The notes beneath the pieces are model-generated. The model had not been told where the DNA came from, did not search any database, and saw nothing but the letters and a program-made list of their open reading frames with translations. Shown here piece by piece: positions 54,843 through 64,000 of a stretch of DNA of 64,000 bases. The position numbers were made by a program, and so were the translations under genes. The stretch is from Ahaetulla prasina. Lineage: Eukaryota > Chordata > Lepidosauria > Squamata > Colubridae. The DNA lies in assembly GCF_028640845.1 (NCBI RefSeq), contig NC_080539.1, positions 165,304,236 to 165,368,235 on the forward strand. The letters are read 5' to 3'. Within the stretch, counting starts at the first letter, position 1, and each line of letters opens with the position of its first letter.

Positions 54843-55911
54843 CTTAACGAACAAATCCACAAAAGAGAATAGCTTTAGTTTGAGACACTGCCTGAAGCAC
54901 AGTTTGCTATACAGGATAGAATTCAAATATATCAGAGATGCAAGAATTCCAAGTTTATGAATTTCAGAACAAATCCTAACAGGAATCTGAGGTTCAGGTT
55001 CCTTTACCAAGAAGATTCCTTTTGAATCCAAGGATGCCTTTATCCTTGAGTACAAACTAGGAAGGGAATGGAGAAAAAAATCCAGATACTTAGGAAAGAA
55101 AAAGAATTACCAGTGGCTAAGATTTAAATGATGGTAAAATTGGGAGTTGGTTATTTGTGCTAAGTCACAAACTGCATTTTGATGGGCCCTTGCTTTCAAA
55201 AGCTAAGCCATGGAAAAATACTATATATTTTATGGAATTGCTGGCACAAAAGAGAACAAGAGCATTATTATGTCAAATGGTTTAGCTTCAATAGCCATTA
55301 TCATGTCTGCTGTGCTTATCTTAGACAAAGGCTTTCGGCATCAATATATAAATCCACAAAAACATCAACCAAGAAATTTTGCAACAGGTTCATTGTCAAA
55401 AACACACACAAATTCCTACAAATAGCAACTTATAGGTTGAACAATTAGTTGAGAATGTAAAAAGACTGAAACAATTAAAACATAATCCTATGGCCAAAAA
55501 ATTAAAGAAGTGCAATTGTCTATTGACTGTTGGGTCTTTTAACTGATTTAAGGTGCAAACGAACAATCTGGAAATTAACTGATAAATTAACTTTATTTTT
55601 TGCAATATATATATAACTAAAAACAGAAAATTACCTATTTTATAAAAAAGAATTTTTAAATAAAATTCTTTTTATAAAACAGATGTTTGAATCCATTATG
55701 ATTACCGTATATACTCGAGTATAAGCCGATCCGAATATAAGCCGAGGCACCTAATTTTACCACAAAAACTGGGAAAAACTATTGACTCGAGTATAAGCCG
55801 AGGGTGGGAAATGAGGCAGCTACTGGTCAATGTAAAAAATAAAGATAGAGCCAAGTAAAATAACATGAATATTTATTTGAACGAAAAACAATAAAAGTGC
55901 AAAAGGGGGAA

Positions 55912-56372
55912 GGAGGATTCCCAGCTTTAGAAAATTTAGAACTACGCCGCCTTTGGTATGACCTGAGCATAGCTCATAAAATTATCTGCTACAATGTACT
56001 TCCTATCAATGACTACTTCAGCTTCAACCACAACAATACACGAGAACACAATAGATTCAAACTTAAAAGTGAACCTCTCCAATCTAGATTGCAGAAAATG
56101 TGACTTCAGTAACAGAGTTGTTAATGCCTGGAATGTGCTACCTGACTCTGTGGTCTCTTCCCAAAATCCCCAAAGCCTTAACCAAAGACTATCTAGTATT
56201 GACCTCACCCCATTCCTAAGAGGTCTGTAAGGGGCGTGCATAAGAGCACCAGCGTGCCTACCGTCCCTGTCCTAATGTTCCCTTTAGTTGTATTCCTTTT
56301 ATGTATTCAATTCATGCTTATATTTATATAATTATTTAATATGTATTTGACAAAATAAAATGAATGAATGAA
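55912..56372 (+). mobile_element. CR1-like LINE (family X) 3' fragment
   Basis: Frames LENLELRRLWYDLSIAHKII and SNRVVNAWNVLPDSVVSSQN, then the 3' end AAGGGGCGTGCATAAGAGCA and a (GAAT)n tail. A short antisense snake L3/CR1 tail follows (56378-56430). Confidence 0.85.
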
Positions 56373-56960
56373 TGAATAGAATAGAATAGAATAGAATTTT
56401 TATTGGCTAAGTGTGATTGGACACACAAGGAATGAATGAATGAATGAATGAGTGAGTGAGTTACTTCAACAACATTGTCTCACAGAAATTGACAATACAA
56501 CTGCAAGCATGAAAATGAGTCCTCCTTTAGCTTCCAAGGGACCAGGGTGCCTCTGAAGGTCAGTGCTCTAAGCACTAAGAACCCAGCACAAATCTAAGCC
56601 TGTATGCACACCAATAGTGAAAATACTTGGCAGAGAAGGTTAATTTTCATAGACGTTGGGGTGGCTCTTTTTTTTTTGGCAGGGCAATAAGGGTCTCTAA
56701 TATCATTAAACCCAAGTGTGAGGAAAAAGACAGCAGCTAAAATGTTAAGGCCAGTTGTGTGACCTTCTCCAATACAGTTGGCCTGGCTGTTTGCCAAAAC
56801 TTAAAACACCCTCCCATCCCCCTCCTGCTAAAGCTTCTTTCTTAAAACAATTGTGGTCTTTGCCTTTCATGTCGCTCAACCTTTCACCTGCCAGGTTCCT
56901 AGCCCTTCACCCTTGACCCACTGCTGTGTTTGCTTAGCATTGTGCCAATTGACTTTAGAA

Positions 56961-56964
<4 letters not shown>

Positions 56965-57027
<63 letters not shown>

Positions 57028-57035
57028 AGGGAGGG
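56965..57035. repeat. (TG)n(AG)n(GGGA)n microsatellite
   Basis: A compound simple repeat immediately before the right copy of the 28-bp duplication. Confidence 0.95.
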
Positions 57036-57179
57036 AGTGCAAAAGGGGGAAGGATTCCCAGCTCTAAACAAAGGGAAATCCCGGAATGCCAGCGCGAAAG
57101 GCGGTGCTCGCGTTCCTCCTCCCTTGCTCAAAAGCCCCAATAACCTTCACCAGCAAGGCACACCCCCACGGGAAGGAAG

Positions 57180-57243
57180 GGGACGGGCTGACTCACCGAG
57201 CATCTGGCTGAAGAGCAGCTGCTCCAGGTCGCCCAGCACGGTG
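57180..57243 (-). other. Exon-like segment inside the TIR element
   Basis: On the - strand a frame FTVLGDLEQLLFSQMLG ends at a strong donor match (CTCG then GTGAGTCAGC). GC-rich and gene-like, but I see no proper acceptor and cannot name the gene. It may be captured host sequence. Confidence 0.35.
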
Positions 57244-57757
57244 AAGCACGGAGGGAGAAGAAAGAATGAAAGAAGGAGGCGGCCCTCCTTTCTCTCTCTC
57301 TCTCTTCCAGCGCGGAACAGAAGGGGACTAGGCGCGCACACACGCCCAGCTTCTGAAGCACGGAGGAGAAGAAAGAATGAAAGAAGGGAGGCGGCCCTCC
57401 TTTCTCTCTCTCTCTTCCAGCGCGCGGAACAGAAGGGGACTAGGCGCACACACGCCCAGCTTCTGAAGCACGGAGGAGAAGAAAGAATGAAAGAAGGAGG
57501 AACGGCCCTCCTCTCTCTCTCTCTCTCTCTTCCAGCGCGTGAACAGAAGGGGACTAGGCGCGCACACGCCCAGCTTCTGAAGCACGGAGGAGAAGAAAGA
57601 ATGAAAGAAGGAGGCGGCCCTCCTTTCTCTCTCTCTCTCTTCCAGCGCCATGAACAGAAGGGGACTAGGCGCGCACACACGCCCAGCTTCTGAAGCACGG
57701 AGGAGAAGAAAGAATGAAAGAAGGAGGAACGGCCCTCCTTTCTCTCTCTCTTCCAAC
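57240..57757. repeat. Minisatellite, 110-114 bp unit, about 4.5 copies
   Basis: The unit runs from GAAGCACGGAGGAGAAGAAA through GGCGGCCCTCCTTTCTCTCT to CAGAAGGGGACTAGGCGCGC. Unit starts are at 57243, 57355, 57465, 57579 and 57692. All frames through it stay open (unit lengths vary), so long open frames here are not genes. Confidence 0.95.
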
Positions 57758-57779
57758 GGAAAACGCTCTTTCGCTATGG

Positions 57780-58480
57780 GAGAGGAGGGAGGAGGGAGGA
57801 GGTTGGCTTATTCAACCCTTCCCGGCTAGCCATCCAGCCCTTCCCAGGAGAAGGCGAGGAGTTTTGGGCGAGCGACCTTTTTGCTAGAAAGCGGCAGCGG
57901 CTGCCCCAACACCACCAGTTGGGGCGGGAGCCGGGTGAGCCGCAGTAACTCCCGCCAGGCTATGCATTGGCGCGGGGAAGCCCTGGCGGTGCAGTCCTTC
58001 TCGGCTGAGGGAGGGAGGGTTTCCCGACGCGAGCTTCGCCGCGAGCCACCCCAAAGGCCAGAAGAAAAGGTCATTCCATCGGAGTAATGGAGCGAAGGCT
58101 CCTTCCTCTCCCGCCTTACCCATGCTGTGCGAGCCCGGCTGGGCTGCAACCCCGCCGCCGCTCCTTCCTCAGCCTCCCGGGGCTCGCGCTCTAGCAGCCG
58201 CCAAGCTCAGGCCGGACTCGGCAGCTCCCCATCAGCACTCGCACGGCGCGATTCGGGCAGGAGGAGTCGGGCTCGCTCCGTGGCGGTGGCGGCGGCGGCG
58301 CCAATGCACAGCCCACCAAGTTTGCGCCGTCCGCCCACCAGACACGGGAATGGGGGCCGGCCTGGGGGCGACAAATCCCGCGAGACCTCGGCGGGCCCGC
58401 TCCCCGTCCCTCCCATGGGAGTCCGTTCGGTACCCCCTCCTGTGCGGGGTTCCCGAAGACGTAGACTCGAGTATAAGCCG
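57780..58480 (-). other. CpG-rich, promoter-and-first-exon-like segment
   Basis: About 700 bp of dense GC and CpG inside the TIR element. On the - strand an ATG (58122-58124), with a purine-free but good context (CGCACAGCATGG), is followed directly by GTAAGGC, a donor consensus, as in genes whose first exon ends just after the start codon. A long GC-rich 5' leader would precede it. Whether it is transcribed is unknown. Confidence 0.4.
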
Positions 58481-58966
58481 AGGGGACGTTTTTCAGCACA
58501 AAAAACGTGCTGAAAAACTCGGCTTATACTCGAGTATATACGGTAATTGTTTTCAGTCAGCATAGCACAGCCTAGTATTCCTTGTATTTTTATTTCTCAT
58601 TAAGAGAAGAACTTACCGAAATAAATTATATAATATGTATGACTTCTTTTTGGTAAGATTTAATTCTTTTGGTTTTCTAAATAGTTTGAAAATGATTTAA
58701 TGGGAAGGCAACAGTAGCACATCCCATCACTGTTTAACTATCCACTGTGTGGAAGGGGACACCTACACTGCTTTTTCAGTATTTATTAAATTATATATTA
58801 CTGGTTCTGGCTTCAAGAAAAATTTCTGCAGCAAAAGTGCTCAAAGTTAAACAGGCATTTTATAGTCATTATAAAACCTTACATTATTACAAAACCTTGT
58901 AAAGCTTTTTTCTTCCCCTTCTGTTCAAACGTGCCTGATTCTCAAGGACTGCTTAGACAAGTCTAA

Positions 58967-59235
58967 GGGTCTCTGGTGGCTCAGACTGGTAAGACAGTCT
59001 GTTATTAACAGCAGCTGCTTGCAATTACTGCAGGTTCAAGTCCCACCAGGCCCAAGGTTGACTCAGCCTTCCATCCTTTATAAGGTAGGTAAAATGAGGA
59101 CCCAGATTGTTGGGGGCAATAAGTTGACTTTGTATATAATATACAAAAGGATGAAGACTATTGCTTGACATAGTGTAAGCCGCCCTGAGTCTTCGGAGAA
59201 GGGCGGGATATAAATGCAAATAATAAAAAAAAAGT
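58967..59235 (+). mobile_element. tRNA-derived SINE, full length, with L2-like tail
   Basis: GGTCTCTGGTGGCTCAGACT (A-box region TGGCTCAGACTGG), then GCAGGTTCAAGTCCCACC (B-box GGTTCAAGTCC), the body, and the hairpin tail CCGCCCTGAGTCTTCGGAGA with AGGGCGGGATATAAATGC and an A-rich end. Best copy in the window. Confidence 0.9.
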
Positions 59236-59237
59236 CC

Positions 59238-59425
59238 CTGCAGTTTTCTTGCCAAGTTTTGTTTTCCAGAATGGTTTGCCATTGCTTCTTTCCTAGAGTT
59301 GAAAGAAAGTGACTGGCCCAAGGTCACCCAGCTGGCTTTGTGCTTAAGGCAGGCCTAGAACTCATGGTCTCCTGGTTTCTAGCCTGAGGCCTTAACCATT
59401 ACACAAAATTGGCTCTCTACTATAA
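59238..59425 (-). mobile_element. tRNA/CORE-type SINE, antisense
   Basis: Complement of the family at 39925-40175: CAGTTTTCTTGCCAAGTTTT, AAAGTGACTGGCCCAAGGTC, CTCCTGGTTTCTAGCCTGAG and ACCATTACACAAAATTGGCT. Confidence 0.75.
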
Positions 59426-59796
59426 AGGTAGCAAGTCTCTACTCAGTGCCAATATTCTTGCCAAAGATGGCCCTGATCTTTGGTAGCATTAATTTGGTAT
59501 ACAGTATATTTGGTTGTATTGGCATTCTCCCATCCATTCATCATTTCAGTTTGCCATTATTTAGCCATTATTCAACAAAGCCATTTTTACCATGATGAAG
59601 TGTATGCACTGGATTGTTTAAACCAGTTTGGACTATGCAATCTTTCTGAAGAAAAAAGAAAATATCTCAAGGGGTCTTGAAGATGCTGAAAGAACAGCTT
59701 TACATTCTACATTTAGAATTTCACAACTGAAGCAAAATAAAGTTTAAGAACTGACTCTAGGAAAGACACAAAGCGAACATTAGCACATGTACATAC

Positions 59797-59931
59797 CCCA
59801 GACACCACAAGTTCTCCTCCAAGGTTCTGAACTTCTGCCTTCACTTTGCTACAAATGTTCAGCTGGTGACAGTATAAAGCAATACGCTGCAGATAGGCTA
59901 GCAGGTCTTGTTTGCAAGCAGAATCTGGGCA
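59797..59931 (-). CDS. CTNNA1: CTNNA1, penultimate coding exon
   Basis: 135 bp, 45 codons, phase 0 both sides. Acceptor CTTTTTCTATGCACAG before 59931 and donor GTATGT after 59797. Encodes CPDSACKQDLLAYLQRIALY and CHQLNICSKVKAEVQNLGGE, LVVSG: helices of the alpha-catenin F-actin-binding domain. It joins in frame to VDSAMSL of the last exon across a 4.95-kb intron that holds the 2.8-kb TIR element and two SINEs. Essentially identical to the mammalian protein. Confidence 0.97.
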
Positions 59932-61309
59932 CTGTGCATAGAAAAAGAATAGATACTTCATTCTTTGGAGAGTTTTGCACACTCCAAATGAATGGAAATA
60001 CAAGTCAGTATTTGGTCATTGTATTTATTGTTAAGCCTTGTTCTGAAGCAACTGAACTGCATCAGATATGGAGTAAGGAATGCTTACTACTATAAAATTC
60101 CAAATAAAATTCTGGAAGGGCTCAAGCTTGCCCCGACCCCCTGGACAGGTTTTCAGTGATTTTTTAAAAACATCACTGGGGGACCCATATGTATCTCTGT
60201 GGGGATGCTGATCCAGAGAAAGGCATCACAACAGAGAAGACATAATCCCCAGGTCCCAACAGATGGCATGTTTGCTTGAGGAGACTGGAAGTACACCCTC
60301 TGTGCCCTAGCTTACAGGATGGACAGATACTACTAGATAGGCAGTCTCTAGATAATCTGCCCCATGGCATGAACCTACAAACCAATTAGAAATATCAGTA
60401 AGTGAAGCTTGAGGAGGAGGAGTGAGGTGTAAGTATAGCAAGGGACACCCATTATTGCCCAATTGCATTTCATTTGCATTTCCAGTTGTAATTTCCAAGT
60501 AATCTTCAAAGGCAACCTCAAAAAGGACATATTACAATAATGGAATTTATGGTAATCTTCAAAGGCAACCCCAAATAGGACTTATTACAATAAATGGAAT
60601 TTAATTTCCATCAATCTTTATCCTTAAAAGGTTCGGGTAACAATAGTCCATTTTGTATATCTAATGAAACTGTCAGGTATTTAAGAGGAAATGTTCTAGA
60701 ATGCAGCGAAAACAATCCCAGATAAATATTAAAAAGCCAAGGTAGGGTTAATATCCTTTTATCTACTATATTGCTAAAAATGTAGGCAACACATTTTGAT
60801 CTCCTCGCAAAGGCAATATACATGCATTATCTTTTCCCTACAGAGTGGCAGGGACAGAAAAATGAAGTGGACTGAGAATCCCTGTCCTTTTTTCAGCACA
60901 TCTCACACTAGATTTTTCTACAATAAAATTGTCTGTGTTCTGAAATAAAAAATAAAATACCTCGTGGCATCAAAAGAAACAAGATTAATTTTTTATCATG
61001 TATATTAAGTGGGTATGAATGCAAAGTTCTGTATATGGCAGAGTATTCTTTTTTCATTCATGCTTTTTGTATTCATTCCACAAATCTGGAAGATTTTATT
61101 TGCAGTAATTATTTGCAAAATAAGGTATCAGAATATAAATTCATTAATATTGGGAGTAAGCAATGAAGAAAGCTGCTTAGCAGAGAAGGGTACAGAATTA
61201 AGGTTCTTAGGAAGACTCCATAAAACAAAATAGTGACTCCTGAGTTCGTAAATCTATTGTAAAATTAAAGGTGAGTAGAAGGCTCGTAAAAAAATCAATT
61301 ATGGCTTAC

Positions 61310-61415
61310 ATGATCAGCAATTGTCCGTCCTAGTTTATCCATTCTTGACCCGGCTTCTGCAATTTTCTTTGCTGCACTGATTACATCAGATGTGTTTTTT
61401 AGAGGTCCTTTACCT
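61310..61415 (-). CDS. CTNNA1: CTNNA1 coding exon (third from last)
   Basis: 106 bp. The acceptor CTTTGCAG precedes an A that completes an arginine codon split by the intron (AG|A), then 35 codons: GKGPLKNTSDVISAAKKIAE, AGSRMDKLGRTIADH. The donor is GTAAGC. Start of the actin-binding domain region. Phases match the flanking exons (2 at entry, 0 at exit). Confidence 0.97.
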
Positions 61416-61510
61416 CTGCAAAGGAGAACAGAATATTTGTCTTCTCGAATCAAGGGCACATATTTGCTTGCAAATTATTTCCCACGATATAGGATTCACT
61501 ACAAGACTCA

Positions 61511-63072
61511 TATGGTAGTCCTCGCTTAATGATTGTTTGAAGTTATGACCAACTCCCCCCCAAAAGTGACTTACAACCCACCCATAAAGTTACGACTGCT
61601 CTACTCCCGGGTCACATGATTAAATTAGTAGATCAGCAAAATGCTGTGGACATAGTATATATAGATTTCAGCAAGGCATTTGACAAAGTAGACCACAACC
61701 TACTTCTTGGTAAGCTAGAAAAATGTGGGATAGAAGCATTACCACCAGATGGACTTGTAATTGGTTGACAAACTATACTCAATGAGTAGTCCTTAACGTT
61801 TACATGAAGGGAAGTAAGCAAGAGAGTACCACAAGGTTCTGTCTTAGACCCAGTACTCTTCAATATATTCATAAATGACTTAGATGAGGGAATAGAAGGG
61901 GAACTCATCAAATTTGCAATGACTCTAAGCTGGCAGGAATAGCCAACTTCTCAGAAAACACACTCAGGAACCAAAAAGATCTTGATAGACTTGAATAATG
62001 GGCCATATCCAACAAAATGAAATTTAATGTGGAGAAAAGCAAGGTTTTACACCTGGGCAAAAAAACCCAAAGGTGTAAGTACAGATTATGCAAATCCTGG
62101 CTCAAAAATAGTAACTGTGAGAGGAACCTTGGAGTCCTAGTGGACGATCACTTAAACAAGAATCAGCAGCCAAAAAAGCTAATATAATCTTTGGTTGTAT
62201 AAACAGAGGCACAGAATCAAAATCATGTGAAATATTAGTACCACTTTATAAAGCCTTAATAAGGCCACACCTGGGATACTGCACCCAGTTTTAGTAATAA
62301 AACTAAAATAAATAAAAAAGATATTGAGACTTTGGAAAAAGTGCAAAGAAGAGCAACTAAGATGATTAAAGGCTGGGAGACTAAAACATATGAAGAACAG
62401 TTGTAGGATTTGGGTTTGGCTAGTCTAGAGAAAAGTAGGACAAGGGTGGACATGAAAACAGTATTCCAATATTTGAGAGGCTGCCACAAAGAGGAGGTGG
62501 TCAACTTGTTTTTCAAAGCACCAGAAGGCAAGACAAGAAACAATGGATGGAAACTAATCAAGGAGAGAAGCAACCTGGAATTAAGGAGAAACTCCCTAAC
62601 AGTGAGAGTAATCAAACAGTGGAATAGCTTGCATTCAGATGTTGTGGGTGCTTCATCAGTTGAGGTTTTTAAGAAGACACTGAACAGCTACTTGTCTGAA
62701 ATAGTAGGGTCTCCATCTTGAGCAGGGGGCTGGATTAGAAGACTTCCAAGCCCCTTTTAGCTCCGTTCTGATTGATTGATTGATTGTATTTTGGGCACTT
62801 ACGACTGGTTGCTATATCCTTTGGTCATGTAACCATGATTGTGACTCCCCCCCACTCCCGCTCCATTTCTGGCAAAAAAAAAATTGCCAATTTGTGAGAA
62901 TGGATTTGCTTAATGACCACATAGTATGCTTAATGACATGGTGATTCATTTTATAACCATTGTATAAAGAGTTGTAAAATTGAGTCTGGTCATGTGTTGA
63001 CATGATTAACAACTACAATGACTTATTACCAAAATCCCAGGTTTAATTGTGGTCATTAACTGAGGACTACTT
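61511..63072. mobile_element. Mariner-like 'tagtcctcg' element split by CR1, in CTNNA1 intron
   Basis: The left ATGGTAGTCCTCGCTTAATG (61511-61618) and right TTGTGGTCATTAACTGAGGA, CTACTT (62786-63072) halves are inverse. A CR1 LINE of about 1.17 kb separates them. Confidence 0.7.
61619..62785 (+). mobile_element. CR1-type LINE, 3' part of the RT
   Basis: Decayed frames along the classical CR1 reverse transcriptase: [57 protein letters not shown], then VFQYLRGCHKEEVVNLFFKA, GWKLIKERSNLELRRNSLTV and VFKKTLNSYLSEIVGSPS (62410-62721). The 3' end is GGGGGCTGGATTAGAAGACT and ATTGATTGATTG. The metal-binding YADD box is lost. Confidence 0.9.
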
Positions 63073-63497
63073 AATATCTTATGAAACGAATAATTAAGCT
63101 TGGCCATTGTTTATTTGATCATGGTGCACTTAACAAGCCAAATTAATTTTACACAACAAAGTAATCATAGCTTGTTCTTGGGGATTTTTTTTTTTGAGAT
63201 GCTCTTACATTGCCCCTTGAGAGTAGAGACTTAGGTAAAACATGCTTTAGCATTGCCTCATCAAAATTTCCCTTATCAAAGCTTTCCTAAATGATTTGAT
63301 TCTGTGGCAGGTTCTGTACGGTGTTCAAAGTCACAATCATAGGAAAGAGGCCCAAATCCAAGGACATCCCTAGAATATATCTGAGATCTATCCATTAATC
63401 TATAACAAAAGACAAAGTAATAAAAAATACCATTAAATATAGGCTTATTAAACAAAGATTATTTACCACTCCTCCCCATGAGTAGGTCAAACTACCC

Positions 63498-63631
63498 CAC
63501 GGGTGTCAAACTCGATTGCATCACATGATGTATTGTGATGTATCACAATGTTTTTTGCCTTTGTGGAGCTGGGGTGGCTGTGGCCTGGGCCTGATGCATC
63601 TGGCTTGTGGGCTGCCAGTTTGAGAGACCTG
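63498..63631. mobile_element. Short non-autonomous hAT element in CTNNA1 intron
   Basis: CACGGGTGTCAAACTCGATT and GCCAGTTTGAGAGACCTG are inverse. Flanks AACTACCC (63490-63497) and AATTACCC (63632-63639) match 7/8. Same family as 6889-7205 and 40187-40686. Confidence 0.8.
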
Positions 63632-63956
63632 AATTACCCAATCTTAGAATCTTGCCTAGATTGATTTGCAGCTTTAACTGGTTCCCCTTCAGTCTATGTC
63701 CCAACACTGAAACAGTTAAGATTAAATGAAAAAGAGGAGGCTTGGTAGTGTATTCATATTAATGACTCTGCTCTCATTTAGAAATCTCTTCAGAATGAGA
63801 GATAAGAGAGAATAAATAAGATCATTTCACAAGGTGTCCGAGACTGTTTCAGGCATATGCCCAACTGTAGTGGTTACTGTCAAAGCAAACTAGCTGAGAT
63901 ACACGGAAAATGAAAGAAGGTTGCCCTTGAAAAGCCTACTTATACAGAATGCTTAC

Positions 63957-64000
63957 CTGGTGAAGTCCGTCATCTCCATCATAATCATGCACATTTGTTT
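63957..64000 (-). CDS. CTNNA1: CTNNA1 coding exon, partial (runs off the window)
   Basis: The 44 bases up to the donor GTAAGC (63951-63956) encode KQMCMIMMEMTDFT and the first two bases of the arginine codon, completed by the exon at 61310-61415. The exon continues beyond base 64000. Matches the alpha-catenin region just before the actin-binding domain. Confidence 0.95.

Larger units (their letters stand above)
55705..58543. mobile_element. 2.8-kb terminal-inverted-repeat element with GC-rich cargo, in CTNNA1 intron
   Basis: The ends are 25-base perfect inverted repeats starting CCGTATATACTCGAGTATAA, flanked by TA (55703-55704, 58544-58545). The left 190 bp has the family's subterminal repeats (ACTCGAGTATAAGCCGAGG). 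The cargo in order: a CR1-like LINE fragment and other sequence between a 28-bp duplication (55896-55926, 57036-57063); an exon-like stretch (57180-57243); a 112-bp minisatellite (57240-57757); and 700 bp of CpG-rich sequence. No transposase is seen. Confidence 0.8.

Noticed and set aside
54843..55055. N-terminal extension of the last CTNNA1 exon frame (71 codons)
   Set aside because: It is intron read-through; the acceptor AG at 54843-54844 and the match of the joined exons define the true border.
56965..57693. Long + strand open frame (242 codons) with RS-rich sequence, and matching - strand frames
   Set aside because: The frame runs through a GA microsatellite and a 112-bp minisatellite; openness in several frames follows from the repeat, not from a gene.
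57240..57757. CRISPR-like regular repeats
   Set aside because: The units are contiguous tandem copies with no unique spacers, in a vertebrate genome.
58122..58565. 147-codon + strand frame in the CpG-rich block
   Set aside because: GC-rich DNA gives long chance frames; the only gene-like signals (ATG plus donor) are on the other strand.
59020..59045. tRNA-like B-box as a possible tRNA gene
   Set aside because: It is the head of a SINE; the body and L2-like tail follow and no cloverleaf is complete.

Overview
The window is vertebrate nuclear DNA, most likely from an advanced snake or a close squamate relative. Two conserved protein genes enter from opposite ends. The non-coding DNA is packed with repeats typical of squamates: L2-like and CR1-like LINEs, a LINE whose 3' end runs into a (TATTC)n microsatellite (as reported for snake L3/CR1 elements), tRNA-derived SINEs, a SPIN-type hAT element, many other short hAT elements with 8-bp target duplications, mariner-like elements with TA duplications, a Tc1-like element and LTR insertions. 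Species-level assignment is inference.

Left end (about 1-15,490): the 3' part of SIL1 on the + strand. SIL1 is the endoplasmic-reticulum nucleotide exchange factor for BiP. Two coding exons are visible, 8145-8309 and 15059-15409, with a poly(A) signal at 15471. The intron between them holds a 1.1-kb, almost perfect inverted repeat (8837-9921) inserted in a (TA)n tract of a LINE.

Right end (about 53,500-64,000): the 3' part of CTNNA1 (alpha-catenin) on the - strand. Exons lie at 63957-64000 (cut by the window edge), 61310-61415, 59797-59931 and 54555-54842, followed by a roughly 1-kb 3' UTR and a poly(A) signal at 53504-53509. SIL1 and CTNNA1 are neighbours, tail to tail, in mammals too, so the synteny supports both identifications. 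The last CTNNA1 intron carries a 2.8-kb terminal-inverted-repeat element (55705-58543) loaded with GC- and CpG-rich, gene-promoter-like sequence.

Middle (about 15,500-53,500): convergent intergenic DNA with no host gene that I can support. It is a nested mosaic of transposons: a nearly complete L2-like LINE on the - strand (24474-28110), a 2.65-kb L2-like LINE on the + strand that split a snake L3/CR1 LINE (34536-37182), three solo LTRs with clean ends (22491-23103, 29454-29743, 32778-33300), a fourth LTR with a one-mismatch target duplication nested in two mariner-like elements (45257-46416), a Tc1-like element broken by an LTR-type insertion (40846-42052), and L1 fragments (49900-52300).

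The most interesting signal is a 34-base hammerhead-ribozyme-like motif. It occurs in outward-facing pairs in three inverted-repeat loci (8837-9921, 14700-14935, 28803-29345). Two sequence families share the same architecture, but their stem II sequences differ in a base-pair-preserving way. All six copies, and the inverted pairing, were read directly from the sequence. The link to Penelope-like retroelements is inference.
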